Positions 10,216 to 21,640 of a stretch of 64,000 bases of DNA are shown piece after piece. The notes under the pieces are model-generated. The model ran no database searches. It was not told the origin of the DNA and worked only from the letters and a program-made list of their open reading frames with translations. The DNA comes from Desmodus rotundus. Taxonomy: Eukaryota; Chordata; Mammalia; Chiroptera; Phyllostomidae. Numbering within the stretch: position 1 is the first letter of the stretch; each line of letters begins with the position of its first letter. The stretch spans positions 184,745,556 through 184,809,555 of the forward strand of contig NC_071389.1 in NCBI RefSeq assembly GCF_022682495.2, given 5' to 3'. A program made the position numbers and the translations under genes.

Positions 10216-10984
10216 AGCGTTAGTTTAGCACTTCGTACTGAAGGCTCCCTACTAAGAGATAGCAGGGTGTTGTATCTACCTAGGAAGGCTTACATCTGGG
10301 GGCCCAAAGAAATGAGATTAGAAGTTTCAAAACCTGCTTTCTAATTACAATGGCCTCAGTTAATTAAAAATCCAGATTTTAGTTCTGCCTCCAGAAAGCC
10401 TGACTCATCCGTGGGACTAGCCCTCAGGTAATTCTGGCAGGGGTTCTCACTGGAAATAGCTGGCGTGGGTGACCCCACCTTTTGTAATTGTGGGTATCTA
10501 TGTGCTGCTACTTCTGGTGCTTCCAGAACATCCCTAGTTTTGTCTTTTCCAGCTCTGACATTCTAAATCTGAGTTTCTAGGGCTCAGTGGATAGGGCTCA
10601 GGGGTCCAAGAACCCCTGGATTTGTATGCAGAGTTTCATATACATATGAGCTATGTACAAAGTCTCAAAGGAATCTATGGTCCCCAAAGGACTTAGAGCC
10701 ACCACTTCAGCTGTCGTGCCCATCTCCTCCCTGCCTGACCCCCTGGGGCTGGCACGCTGCTTCCTGCCCAGGCCAGTCTTCCTGGCTCCAGTGGACAGTA
10801 TACCCTCTTCTATTTTGGAGCTTTGCATTCAACTGTGAAACCCAGGACAATTTGGAAAAGACAGAAGTGAACGTCCATGCTTCTACTGAAATTAATTTCC
10901 TGGGGAAGGGTATGCCTGTGATAGTGTCCACAGAATACTGCTGTCCCATTTTAATGAGCTGCTTAAAAAAATTCATGTCACCAA

Positions 10985-11530
10985 AATTCTATAGTCTCCA
11001 GTGTTTCCTCGAAGCCGACCCCCATGCTGAGCCGTCTTAAGTACAGCCCTGGTTGCATCACTTTGCTCGTCTGGGTCCTTTGTTGTCCTCATTGTGTTCC
11101 ACTGTCCACAGAACAAAGTCCTGATTCCTTGGCCTGGCATCTGTCCCTTTACAATCTGACTGTCTCCTGCTGCTCCCCTAATTGTTCCATGTTCCAAGCT
11201 GGCTGTGCTCCTTGCCATTGCCCAAGCCCTGTCTGTGCCCTCTTCCCTCTGGGCCCACACAGGGTGCCTTCCCTGTCCTCTCCATCTGTCACAGTTTTAC
11301 CCTCGTTCAAGGCCTTCCTCCTACCTATCCTTCAGCCAGTAATTCCTCTTTTCTTGTTTGTGTGGGTCTTATGGCATTTCTTACATATTGATTCATGTTT
11401 TATTATTCATGATTTGTGTTTCTCTTTTTCCTTTCATCGCAGGGCCCATGTTGATGTTAACTCTGCATCAGGAATGCTGTGTCACAGCACTGAGCAGGGC
11501 GCCAGCCCTGGCTACAATCCGTAGAATACA
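10985..11530 (+). mobile_element. L2 LINE 3' region
   Basis: Sense-strand L2 signature in order: 'acagaacaaagtcctgattccttggcctggcatctg', 'tgctgctcccctaattgttcc', 'tgtgctccttgccattgcccaagccc', 'ttcaaggccttcctcctacc' and 'cttatggcatttcttacat'. This covers the end of ORF2 and the 3' UTR. The frame is broken by indels and stops, so the 166-codon open frame across it is not a functional gene. Confidence 0.6.
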
Positions 11531-11699
11531 TTGAAAACGCCTAGACGTGGCTGTATTAACTTTGAAAAATGACCCTGTTTGTCTTTTAGCAATCTAAACT
11601 GGATAGTCCCTTAAGAACCGCATACAAACTGCGTCTAGTTTTGATGAATTTGAAAGAGAACCTGATGACTTCATTGAAATGTACACTTCAAAAAATATT
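11531..11699. other. short unique spacer
   Basis: AT-rich spacer between an L2 and a MIR relic. Nothing recognised. Confidence 0.4.
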
Positions 11700-11860
11700 T
11701 GTAATTTCATTTTTCATAACACCTGTGAGTGTTGTAGGGTAGCATTTCAATCTCCTTTTACTGGTGATTATACTGAGGTGAGAGGTTAAGGGAGTCATCC
11801 CAGGCCACAGAGCAGGCAGGAGCTGCAATACCAGAGCTTCAGCCCAGGCCCCCTGGGGAC
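11700..11860 (-). mobile_element. MIR SINE, antisense
   Basis: Antisense MIR order: 'catttcaatctccttttactggtgattatactgaggtgagaggttaagggagtcatcccaggccacag' (fragmentary matches), then 'agcaggagctgcaatacc'. It has lost its ends. It belongs to the tRNA-derived MIR class. Confidence 0.6.
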
Positions 11861-12089
11861 GTACCGGCAAAGGGTAGCATTGACTTTGCTGAGAAGGTAA
11901 CACAAATATGTTCGCACGCTGCCAAAGCCAATTAAGACAATCCTATGGGTCAAAAAAAAAAATTGGTTTAATGTAGTAGTACAGATAACGGACTATTTGA
12001 AATTTTCTCTGTTTACTTGTCTATTTGGCACTGCTGGCTTAACTTTGTCTTTTTGTTCCCTAAGGAAGGTGTATGCCTGTAATGCAGTC

Positions 12090-12980
12090 ATCAGCCTTCT
12101 GCCTCCAGCCCACTCCACTGCCTCCCTCAGGGACCTTCCCCTGTCTTATGGTTCCAATTCTCACCACTCTGCCAACTTTTGTAATGTCTTTGCCTGATGA
12201 CCTCTCCCCGGACCTGCCCCTCACACCCCCTTGGGCTTGCCAGATGTCTGCACTTGGAGTTCTGCCTCTACTTTAAACTCCTGAAATCTACATCCAAACT
12301 CATCATCTGCTCTCTGACCAAACTTGCCTTGTTCTCAATCTATGTTTTCCCATCACCATTCTAATGACCCAAGTCCAAGATGGTTGTTATCTTAACTTCT
12401 TCATTCTTCATAGTTTATTCACCATGACTTATCAAGTCTTCCTTCAAAATGTCTGTCACATCTATTCAAGAATCTAAAGGCTTTTGGGCAAGGATCACAT
12501 CTTTCTGTAGAGCCCCTCACCTCACACCCATTCTTTCCCTTCTGTTTCCATCTGCACATTCTAATCTGGATGATCTGTTGCCTCATCCTTAAACCACTGC
12601 AATAATCTTTGCCTGATTAGTGTTTCTAAAATATAAATCAAAGGGTGTTACTTCTCCTCACACCCCATCCCCAATTCCATTGCTGTCCTTTTAATGGGAC
12701 AAGACCTACAGCCTTCACCCTGGCATACCAAATCCCCACCGTAAGGCCCAGCTGATCATTTCATCTATTTCATCTCATACTTCCCCCTAGTAATTCTCAC
12801 CCCAGGAAGGCTCTTCTGTTCACTCACGCAGAATGTATCTGTCCCTGCCTTGCTTTGGTCCTCAGTTTCTCTTTCCTTTTTTAGTCTACCTCTTCAGATC
12901 CCTCTCATGCTTCTAGGCCCAACTCATGTCTCATCGTTTTGTTATGGCTTTTACTGAATATTTAAGCCCACACCTCTGAA
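12090..12980 (+). mobile_element. L2 LINE 3' region
   Basis: Long diverged L2 in the sense orientation. Recognisable pieces are 'caagtctccttcaaaatgtctgtcac', 'ctgcacattctaatctggatgatctgttgcctcatcc', 'accactgcaataatctttgcctgattagtgtttc', 'caaagggtgttacttctcctcacaccc', 'ttccattgctgtccttttaatgggacaagacc' and 'taaggcccagctgatc'. They follow the remembered L2 ORF2 C-terminus and 3' UTR. No intact frame. Confidence 0.72.
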
Positions 12981-13009
12981 GTTCTTTGGCCCCTAGGGTC
13001 CACATCTTT

Positions 13010-13165
13010 GCCACTCAAAGTGTTGTCAAATGGTCAGCAGCACCGACACCACCTGGGAGCTGGTAGAAATATAGAATCCAGGCCCCCACCCCAGACCTGC
13101 TGAATCCGAATCTGCATTTTAGCGACATCCTTGAAGTGATTCATGAAGGCTGAGACACACTGGTC
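13010..13165 (+). mobile_element. MER5A-type hAT fragment
   Basis: Shows 'gtggtcagcagcaccgacaccacctgggagctggtagaa', 'ccaggcccccaccccagacctgctgaatc' and 'gaatctgcattttagcgacatcc', the MER5A order on the plus strand (interior matches only, ends worn). MER5A is a non-autonomous hAT-Charlie element. Confidence 0.75.
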
Positions 13166-13569
13166 TACCCCACTTAGACATGTAGGTAATAATTGTACAC
13201 TAATTTATATACTTAAATGCACTCCTCAAGATGCTTGAAGTCTAGTAACTTGTATCATTTCTTTTGCATCTCTCTCAAGCACAATTTCATGGCAAAGTAG
13301 GTACTCAGTAAATAAATTTTAGTGTCCTTCCTGTAATTTTCCTAGTAAGAAGAAAAAAAAAAACCCAAGATACCTAAAAAGTGAATACAAGCCATGGTTA
13401 TTGTTTTGATGGAAGAGAAGGGGGAGTCATTTCAGCTAAAGTTGGCAAAGCAGTGGCAGGTCTCTTATATGATGATCTCTTTCTGTTGCTGTAGCGCTTG
13501 GGGCTCCCCGCCCCCACCCGCCACCCACACAGATAACACCTCTCCCTCTGCATTACGGCGGCATGCATG

Positions 13570-13685
13570 CCCTTCCTACCACCCAGACAGGGAGCTCCTT
13601 GAGGGCAGAGACCTCTCATCAACAGCACCTCGCCCATTCACAGTGTACATTCAATACATGTTTATTGATTTCCATTACTAAGTAA
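13570..13685 (+). mobile_element. L2 LINE 3' end
   Basis: Contains 'agggagctccttgagggcagagacc' and 'attcaatacatgtttattgatt', the classic L2 3'-end words. Short, 5'-truncated and diverged. Confidence 0.7.
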
Positions 13686-14690
13686 AGGAATCAATAACTT
13701 GTCACATGAATAAATCAGAGAGATTAAACCTAGGCTAGTGTTTGTTCATCATCATATTCCACATGCCAGTGAAACTGATGATCTGCTTCATTGTTTTCAC
13801 TTCTTTGCCACCGTATTTCCATTTCTAGGGGGTGAAGAGGAGAAATACGAAGGCTGAGAGTAGAAACAGGACAGAAATGAGAGAATCTTATGTGCAGAGC
13901 ATATTACATTCAAATGCCAATGACTTAAAGGAAGCCTCCAAGAAGAGAACTCTTTCAATAAATGTCTCAATATTCACATTACAATGTATTCTCTTCTAAC
14001 AAGTTCATCAAACAAAAAGGGGTGATAAAGCAAATGACGTAGAACAAAGTGGTGTTTGTGTAGCTTGATGGTACATGCTAGTTCACAATTTCATTTTGTG
14101 TCTGAAAAACATATGAGGTTTTGCTGAGCTTAGTAGAGACATGTGTGATTTGTGGCGAATCTTGTCCATCAGTGAAGCAAAACGAAATCTGAGAACAGCT
14201 AGTATCACTATATTCTTCCACTAGCCTAGGTTCATAAAAGCCCAAAGAATATAACAGAGCTGTAGATAACTCCAGCGTGCACTTGTATTGCTATTTCACT
14301 TTTCTCATGAGACTGTGTCTTATTTCTGACAACAGACTGTGAGAAGGGCAGGCATATGTATTTGTGGTTCTATACACATCAGCAATGCTCAGCACAAAGA
14401 GCTTCAACTCCATCTTCCTTCATTTCTGCCCTCCCTTTCTCCTCTTCTTTCCTTCTTTCCTTCTTTCCTTTTGTCCTTCCTTCCTGTGTTGATTGGGTGA
14501 CTGATATATTCTATCTATAAAATATAATATTTTATTGTAGTTCTATTAATACTATATATGCAGGGGAGAAATCATTCATCAGAACAAAAATCTTTTTCTT
14601 TATGCAACTTGTGTTCTAGGGGGCACAAAACCCAAAACATAAATATATAGTTAGATCACTATTTGCACTGTAGAAAAAACATTAGGTAAG
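13686..14690. other. unique DNA with CCTT microsatellite
   Basis: No gene seen. An interrupted pyrimidine tetranucleotide run, mostly (TTCC)n, lies at about 14433-14484. The rest is AT-rich and unassigned. Confidence 0.45.
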
Positions 14691-14694
14691 GATG

Positions 14695-15350
14695 GTAGAG
14701 AGTTGGGGAAGTATACTTTTAAATAAGGAGTCAGAGAAGACCCCCTTCAAGAAGGTGAGATTTATGGAAGGACTTGAAGGAGTATTATGTAGTTACGTGG
14801 GGGAACAGCATTTCGGAGAGTGGAACAGCAAGTGCAAAGGCCATTAGGTAGGTATGTGCTGGAATGAACAGCAAACAGCAAGAATACAAGGAGCTTGGTG
14901 GAGAATGATTGGAGAGATGAGATCAGATCTTGCTGACTGCTATATTAAGAAAAGCCTGAAGGGAGATAAGGGTGGAGAGAGGAGGCCAATTAGGAGGCTA
15001 CTGCAGTGACACAGACAAGAGATGAAGGTGCCTTGGATCAGAGAGGCAGCAGTGGAAGAGGTGAGAAGTGGCTGGACACTGAGTATATTCTGAGGGTAGG
15101 GCCAGCAGGTTTTGCTCGTAACTGGGTTTGGAGTAAGAGAGACAGAGAGGCATCCAGGACCCAGGCATTCAAGATTTTTGGTCTGAGCAACTAGAAAGAT
15201 GCAGTTGCCATCAAATGAGATGTGGGAAAGGCTGCAGGTGGGGGAGTTTTCAGGGAAGATTAGAAACTTAGTTATAGCCATGTTGAGTTTGACACATCTT
15301 TTTGACAAGTGAAAATGTTGAGGAGGCAGTTGGATATTTGTGGAATGAAT
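14695..15350 (-). mobile_element. L2 LINE, antisense
   Basis: Antisense L2 with clear order: 'caagaaggtgagatttatggaaggacttgaag', 'aacagcaagtgcaaaggcca', 'ggaggctactgcagtgac', 'gagtttgacacatc' and 'ggaggcagttggatat'. It covers much of the L2 reverse-transcriptase 3' half on the minus strand. The minus-strand 122-codon open frame at 14940-15308 lies inside. It is a decayed ORF2 piece at best, not a gene. Confidence 0.8.
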
Positions 15351-15639
15351 GAATAAGCAGGATCTTAATCAAATGTTTAACGCCCCCAACATAAATCGAC
15401 GTATTCCTCTATTTTCTTGTAATGCAAAACATTTTGGGAAGTGACACAGGAAGTTAGACTCTTCTGATCAAGACCAGACCTGCCTGAATTCCAGACCTGG
15501 AGATCTGACCATCTCCCCTCGAACGTTCCCTAGACCCTCAGCCTATCTAAAATGGGCCTCGTTCTCTTTCTCATGAACCTGGTGTCCTTTGTGAACGTAG
15601 TGAACGGTACCACCAGGCATGCAAGCGAGAGTCCCACAT

Positions 15640-16330
15640 AATTCCTTCCACTTGTTATGCCTATGCCTTTGCTCACCAAATCTTACCAGTACTACTTCCA
15701 CACCATCTCTAGAATTCATTTCTCCCTTACTCTTCACTGCTGCTACAGGATTGTGTTCTCATCACCTTTCACCCGCATTGCATGTCAATCTTCTCCTACT
15801 TGGTTTCCCAGTCTCCAATCCATCAGGTCCCAGAATGATGGTCTAAAATGCAATTGTGGCCATATTGCTGGTTTGCTTAAAACTTTCTCAAAGGCTTCCC
15901 TCCCGTCTACAAAGCCTCAAACCCAGAGCTTGGCCTGTAATGACCATCATGATCTGGCTCTGCTTTGCTCAGATTTACTGTTACACACACACACACACAC
16001 ACACACACTCACTCACAGTCACTTCCATTCATTAGCTGCATTGAACCACTGGAAGCTAACTGATTTATTCATCCATATAAATGGAGTGCTTCCTATGCAA
16101 AGCTCTGGGGCTGTGATGCTGGATGAGGCTCTGGTGGAACCACCTCTCTAGATTTCCATGCCTTTGCTCTCTGATCCCTCTGCCTTGAATTTCCACTACC
16201 TTCCTGGCTCCACAGCCCACTGCCCCTTGGAGAACACCAACTCACCTTTTAAGATTCAGCTCACGTCATTTCCATGTATTAGCACTTTTCTTAATCTCCT
16301 TCTGTCTTCTAAAATGTTTCCTCCCTTGAA
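15640..16330 (+). mobile_element. L2 LINE 3' region with CA repeat
   Basis: Sense L2: 'ggtcccagaatgatggtc', 'tttgcttaaaactttctcaaaggcttccctccc', 'acaaagcctcaaacc', 'atgaccatcatgatctggctctg', then after an interruption 'tgcctttgctctctgatccctctgccttgaatttcc' and 'ccttttaagattcagctcacgtcatttcc'. A (CA)n microsatellite lies at about 15983-16008. The 16040-16130 interruption may be an antisense L2 piece. The 164-codon frame over this relic is not a gene. Confidence 0.78.
15983..16010 (+). repeat. (CA)n microsatellite
   Basis: About 13 uninterrupted CA units, followed by a short 'ctcactcac' run. A likely length-polymorphic marker. Confidence 0.9.
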
Positions 16331-17040
16331 AGGTATTACTGAATAAGTTAGTAGCTCTAAAAGTGGGGATATCTCTAAATACATTTCAGGTTCAATTCAA
16401 AATAAATATTATATTTTATACTATGAGATTATAGCTCAAGGAATAGGATTTTCTTTTTGATCCCAGGAGGTAGAAAAGCCTCAGTTTTCTGGCTTTGTTC
16501 CCCTGTCTTTAGGCTCCAGAAATGGGATAACTAACTGTTCACTTGCTACACAGTGAGTGAATTCAAGTGCACGGGATCATATATACAGACGTTCCAGAAT
16601 GTTAATATATAAGGCCTTAGGGGTGGTGATCCTTATGTAGGGCGGGGGTGCTGGGGAACTTGTCTTAAAGTTGAGTTTGCATAGCAGGTTCACAACTTAT
16701 ACTTAGATTAACACATATATTGGGGGACTCACAAAAAGGGGGATAAAGGCTCCTTTTTAAGCCAATGCTTAGTGCCACCGCTGTACAGCGAGAGGACAGA
16801 ATGATTGCCTTATGTACACCTGCCCACGCCTCCTGATCTGCGCTTGTTTGCAGCTCCTAGAGGAGGTATCTGCACCATCACCTAAAGGGTGTTTCAGTAT
16901 ATGAGTGGGCATTTTGCTCAGGCTGAGGAATCTTAGAAACTCGAGTCCCAACCTCTATCTACACCTCTTCTCTCTTGCACTTCTCTTTCTGTCTCTGGAC
17001 CTCCCCACCTCTCTCTGGATATTCATCCGTACACACTTAG
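16331..17040. other. unique non-coding DNA
   Basis: AT-rich start, then mixed sequence. No gene, RNA gene or repeat family recognised. Confidence 0.4.
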
Positions 17041-17044
17041 ATCA

Positions 17045-17234
17045 CAGGTGGCAAACACAGGGCCCGTGGGCCAAATCTGGCCTGGCACCTTGTTTCTACC
17101 CAGCGGCAGTGCCAAGTTCTTGCTTAACTGTTAAGGCGCAGTTACATTTATACAGTCCTAAAATTACATTTGGCCCTTTGAAGGCAACCGCAAGGCTGAT
17201 ATGGCCCCCCATGAAAATGAGTTTGACACCCCTG
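17045..17234. mobile_element. hAT non-autonomous element, asymmetric copy
   Basis: The left end reads CAGGTGGCAAAC and continues 'gggcccgtgggccaaatctggcc'. The right end reads GTTTGACACCCCTG, whose reverse complement is CAGGGGTGTCAAAC. The two ends thus share the hAT-type terminal form CAGGnGTGnCAAAC but have different interiors. The centre carries 'cttaactgttaagg'. The right arm is nearly the same as both arms of 18631-18821. No 8-base target duplication is evident. No transposase is present. Confidence 0.75.
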
Positions 17235-18524
17235 ACTGAGAGGATTTTAGAAAGCTCCTTGGGGAATATCTATATCTTATCACTATGCAACAGCACTAAA
17301 ACCAAATATTCTAGTAAAAAATCCTAAAAAAAAACCCCCACCTCTTTGTTCCCTCTCTTCTGGCTTAGAGGTTGCACGTGGAAGTACGTCTTACAATGGA
17401 GGTATAAAAATGGTATCCGATACTTTCTTGCCTCATGTCTAGTGTGATTAGGCAGTCACCAATCTGATTATTACCGTGAAGGCATTTTGAAGACTAGCAC
17501 AAAGTCACTCGAGCTACAATAAAAAATCACGGCCCCAAAGTGGGCCCGTGGGGTGAACCTTCCAGGATGCCTGCTCACGCATGTTTGATCGCACACGTGC
17601 ACACCCAAATACACACATCTAACTATTGGAACCAGATTCATCTTTGCCTTTTGTATTGTACTGAACATTTTCACATGGTATATCATCAGTGATTGTCAAT
17701 CAGAGTTATAAGATCATGAATATATTTATAAGCTATAAATACTTTAAATAATCTATGAAGGACACAATTTGCCACACAGAAGAGCTAGCACAGGCCCTGT
17801 TAGTAGGTTTAATTTATTCAAAGAGATGCCTGCTCTGTTATTACTTAAAATATAGTTATACCTACATGTAGCTGATTATTAATTTGCCACAATATTTAGA
17901 TACATCAATGCAGCATTTTATACATTTAAAATCCTATCAAAGTAAGAGGACTATGCAGGTTCTGAAGGTGTACGGTTAGTGAGATGGTGATTGTGAGAGC
18001 CTTGTTTAACAATTATAGTGGCGTAGCGGCTCCTGTGGTCACACTGTGACAAAAACTGCACAATAATGACATGGAAAGGGCTTCTATGGAGTGAACAGAC
18101 AAGAAAAAAGTGTGGATTCTGAAGCTTCAAATTAGATTCCTATTGAATTGATGTATGAAATTTCCTTGCTGTAAATATTTTCATGGTTGTCAGTCTCTAT
18201 TACTGCAGGTTAATGGTTTTACTGGCTGTGTACAAGCGACACATTAAACTTCAGGGCACGGGCATCACCAGAAGCCAGCATGATGACTTGGACTTAAAAC
18301 TGAGATTGCAAGCTCCTTCCTTGCCTCTGTTCCACCTCTGTTCAGGAATTCAAGCCACAGACTTCTGTATGTGTCTCAGACACATGCCCAGCTGAAGGTA
18401 GGGTGGTCCTGCCTCTCATCTGGCAGAGGCTGGTGGCAGAGACCCTTAACCAAGATTTAGGCATCTGCTCCAAGGCCAGTCATTTGGGCAGGAGCACCTG
18501 GTGGGTAATAGGAGTCAGAAGCAT
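17235..18524. other. unique AT-rich DNA, repeat-free
   Basis: No repeat or gene recognised. The 17700-18170 part is AT-rich but not low-complexity. It looks like ordinary unique sequence that could hold a conserved regulatory element, which cannot be judged without other genomes. Confidence 0.4.
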
Positions 18525-18626
18525 TTACTCATTCTGTCACTCACAAGATACTCACCGAGTGCCTAAGTGCCAGGTATCTTTTCAGTTGCTGGGAATACAG
18601 CAGTGATCCTGACTTCGGGAACCTCT
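18525..18626 (-). mobile_element. L2 LINE fragment, antisense
   Basis: Reads 'attctgtcactcacaagatactcaccgagtgcctaagtgccagg', then 'agttgctgggaatacagcagtgatcc' (matched piecewise), the antisense L2 3' end. It stops where the palindromic hAT element begins. Confidence 0.65.
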
Positions 18627-18630
18627 TGTA

Positions 18631-18821
18631 CAGGGGTGTCAAACTCATTTTCACAGGGGGCCACATCAGCCTCACGGTTGCCTTCAAAGGGCTGAATGTA
18701 ATTCCAACTCCTTAACAGTTAAGGAGTAGTTACATTTAGAGAGTCCTAAAATTATTTCGGCCCTTTGAAGGCAACCATGAGGTTGATGTGGCCCCCCGTG
18801 AAAATGAGTTTGACACCCCGG
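18631..18821. mobile_element. palindromic (fold-back) hAT MITE
   Basis: Starts CAGGGGTGTCAAACTCATTT, and the right end is its inverted complement. The arms match for about 70 bases through 'ggccacatcagcctcacggttgccttcaaaggg' and meet around the centre 'ccttaacagttaagg'. Flanks CTCTTGTA (18623-18630) and CTATTGTA (about 18823-18830) agree at 7 of 8 bases, fitting the 8-bp duplication of hAT transposases. There is no coding sequence. The left arm lacks roughly 20 bases present in the right arm. Confidence 0.85.
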
Positions 18822-18831
18822 CCTATTGTAA

Positions 18832-19010
18832 TGATTGCTTAGGTTCAATCCTGACTCTACCTCTTCACCTTGGGCAAGATGTTTCACTCTCTGATCTTTA
18901 GTCTCCTGCTTTGTAGCAGACTCCTGTCTGTAGGGAGAATTCACTGAGGCAATGTATGCAACGCACTCAACATTGCGCCCAGCGCATTGCCAAGGTCGGT
19001 TATTTTTATT
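18832..19010 (+). mobile_element. MIR SINE
   Basis: Shows 'ggttcaatcctgactctacc', 'ccttgggcaagatgtttcac', 'tctgatctttagtctcctgc' and 'tgaggcaatgtatgcaacgc', the MIR order in sense orientation. A diverged, extinct SINE. Confidence 0.65.
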
Positions 19011-19619
19011 GCTGGGCAAAGGTCAGATGCAGGCCGTATTTCTACCACGATTTTAGTGATTGTGAATGTGATCTATCAGTAGAAATGACTCTGACCCCTT
19101 TTGCCTTTGAGTCTACTCTGAGCATCATTTACAATGCAGTAAATGACCATGAGACAATGGGAATATTATCATGGCCTTCCTAATAATGGTTTGCCCTTCA
19201 GGTAACACACATGAAACAAATATCCAAGATCCTTTCCCTTCAGGGCACTGAGAGTAAGAATAGAAGATGATTTTTCCAAGAGCTGTGTATACACCGTATG
19301 AGACATAAAATTAGAAAAAAAGAAACCCCAGAGGATAATATTTTGTTTAAATGTTAAAGCAGTGGCATTAAAGGCCTTAGGCCAAGGAAGTTTGAGGAGT
19401 AGGATCTTCTTTTTGTTAAAGGAGGTTTCATTTTATCTTGTCCTTGAAAGAACCTGAGAAAAGGACATAAGAACCTGTTTGGTTGTAAAATCTAATTAAC
19501 TATCGAACTGTGTGATGTTCCTTAATGATGGAGTAGTTGAATCAAAAACCATGAGGCACTTTCAAGTGTTGAAATGAAGGCCCTACATTGATCACCTAAA
19601 TTAGGTACTGTTTTATCAA
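19011..19619. other. unique non-coding DNA
   Basis: No gene or repeat recognised. Ordinary AT-leaning sequence up to the MER1 element. Confidence 0.4.
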
Positions 19620-20166
19620 AATGCCTAGAAACCAGGCTGGAGATCGGTTAGTACAGAGGACTGGTACTGGTCCGTGGCCTGTTAGGAACCAGGCTGCACA
19701 GCAGGAGATGAGCCATAATCGAGCAAGCGAAGCCTCATCTGTATTTACAGCTACTTCCCATTGCTCGCAGTACAGCCTGAGCTCCACATCCTGTCAGATC
19801 AGTGGAGGCATTAGATTCTCATAGGAACATGAACCCTACTGTGAACTGCGCAGGCAAGGGACCTAAGTAGCATGCTCCTTATAAGAATCTAATGCCTGAT
19901 GACCGTGGTGGAGCTGAGGTGGTGAAGTTAGCACTGGGCACCGGCTGCAAAAACAGATTATTATCATTAGCAGAGAGGTTTGACTGCACAGAGACCATAA
20001 TAAACCAATTGCTTGCAGACTCATATCAAAACCGTATCAGTGAGTGGCAAGTGACAATTAAGTTGTGTCAGGTGGCAGGCTATGAAACCATCCCCTCACC
20101 TTGGTCCGTGGAAAGATTGTCTTCCATGAAACTGGTCCCTGGTGCCAAGAAGGTTGGGGACCACTG
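19620..20166 (+). mobile_element. MER1A hAT-Charlie transposon
   Basis: Near-complete copy: 'ggtccgtggcctgttaggaaccaggctgcacagcaggag', 'cagatcagtggaggcattagattctcataggaac', 'gtgaactgcgcaggcaaggg', 'ataagaatctaatgcctgatgacc' and the right end 'ttggggaccactg' (matched piecewise). The extra interior at about 19935-20085 fits the longer MER1A form rather than MER1B. It is non-autonomous. The open frame from 19892 to 20290 crosses this element and is not a gene. Confidence 0.88.
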
Positions 20167-20439
20167 GGTTAGGAGCACATACCACACAGGCCCAAGGAGC
20201 ATGGATTGTTTTTCTACGTCAGTGGCTGGGCCTCCTCTGAAACACAGTGGGGGCATCATTGCATTCTACTCACTACGGACTAAAAGCTAGTCAAGAGGCA
20301 AACAGAAGGTGGGACCAGGGAGCTGATGGTGGAAGACGAAGAAAGTGCCAGGTCAAGCTGCATTCCCAGGACATTCAACAGGAAGAGAAGCCGAAACAAA
20401 ATGGGATCCTGACACTGGATATGTCTCATAGGGTTTGAA

Positions 20440-20798
20440 GCACCATTGGAAGAATCACCTGGAAAAGTTTCTAAAATGCCATTGTCCATTGCTTACCCCC
20501 CAGACCAACTAATGACTATCTCTGGGTCTGGAGTCCAGTACTGGTCTCTAAAACAACAACAACAACAACAACAACGACAACAAAACAACTCTCCAAGAGA
20601 TAAAAAACCGCTGCTTTAGGGCAGAATTCTCAAAGGATAAGCCCTAGACCAGCATCACCTGGGCATTTGTAGAAATGCAAGTTCTCAGGCCCTACTCCTA
20701 ACCTACTGAATCAGAAACTCTGCGGGTAGGACTCAGCAATCTATATTTTAACAAAAACTCCAGGGGATCTGGATGCTCACTCCAGTCTGAGAACCAGT
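20440..20798 (+). mobile_element. MER5A-type hAT fragments with CAA run
   Basis: The clear copy is 20620-20798: 'ccagcatcacctgggcatttgtagaaatgcaag', 'actgaatcagaaactctgcggg', 'caatctatattttaacaa' and 'gtctgagaaccagtg'. A worn first copy precedes it (20440-20545, 'agaatcacctggaaaagtttctaaaatgcc'). Between them lies a (CAA)n run at about 20548-20575. Both are non-autonomous hAT-Charlie relics. Confidence 0.8.
20548..20576 (+). repeat. (CAA)n microsatellite
   Basis: Nine or so CAA/CAG-like triplets with one CGA interruption, between two MER5 pieces. Confidence 0.85.
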
Positions 20799-21479
20799 GT
20801 TCTAGATAAGTCCCATCCCACAAGAAAATCAGAAACAGTTAGGCCAAAATAGCTCAGGTTGGAAGTCCTTTGTGGGATGATTTCTCTTTTGCACTTATAG
20901 AAAAGAATTAAAAACACACATTCCCATTCTCATACAGCCTTTGAGAGGAGTAGAAAATTGAGCTTTGCAGCTTTCTCACTCTCAAAGCTCTTAGGAAGGA
21001 ACCATAGACCTCAGTTCTATCTGGGTCATGTGATTTTAAATAAAATGCAGAGACCAATAATGAAAAGCTGTCTGACCACCAGACAAGACAGTTGGCCCTT
21101 ACACCTAGGAGGGGGTTGAGTGGGGAGGGTAAGGGCTTTCCGGACCAGGGAAGAATAACCTAAAAATAAAAAGAGAAGAAAGTCATTAAAACTGAATGTT
21201 GCTTTACTTTTTCTTTTTCTTTCACGAAGGCTATGATTTTCATTTTGGGGGGCACAGCACTGATACGTTAATAAAACCGAATAGCGTCCCTTGTACTGAG
21301 TTTTCAGTACGAGGTGGGAACTGCCTAAGAACACGTTCTAATGACGCGTTGGTTTTCTCACCATCACATCCAGCCCCCAGAACAGTCTCCAGCGGCACCC
21401 ACACTCTCCTGTCCTGGTGAATAAACCCGGAACAAAGCTGACAATCTGGGCTGCCGCCGCCTGGGCGGTGACAGATGTG
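20799..21479. other. unique non-coding DNA
   Basis: No gene is seen. Open frames of 70 to 100 codons at 21026-21420 on both strands have no splice borders or recognisable product. Confidence 0.4.
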
Positions 21480-21640
21480 CTTGTGAATTGGAACCCGGCT
21501 CTGCTGCTGACTTAGACAGGAACGAAGGGAAGCAACTGGGCTTCTCTAGCCTTCAGTTTCCTCAGGCAGCAAATGCCAGAAACCACCCGCATGAACTGGA
21601 ATGTTCAAGTGATGGGCACAGGGCTGGGAAGAAGGCTGGG
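21480..21640 (+). mobile_element. probable MIR SINE
   Basis: Words 'acccggctctgctgctgactta', 'gaagcaactgggcttctctagccttcagtttcctcagg' and 'caagtgatgggcacagggctgg' follow the MIR order. Strongly diverged. Confidence 0.5.

Larger units (their letters stand above)
9191..10984. other. unique DNA with a local duplication
   Basis: No gene is recognised. It contains two direct copies of a 73-base segment (9623-9695 and 10143-10215). The 10700-10820 part is GC-richer and open on both strands for 60 to 90 codons, but it has no clear splice borders and I do not recognise the products. Confidence 0.45.

Noticed and set aside
11024..11524. 166-codon plus-strand open frame
   Set aside because: It lies in an L2 3' region. 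Cys/Leu/Pro-rich translation of the L2 UTR and ORF2 end, not a gene.
15657..16151. 164-codon plus-strand open frame
   Set aside because: Crosses L2 sequence and the CA microsatellite (giving a His/Thr run), so it is a repeat by-product.
19892..20290. 132-codon open frame that looks protein-like
   Set aside because: It starts inside MER1A and uses the non-coding interior of this non-autonomous element. No hAT transposase motif is present.
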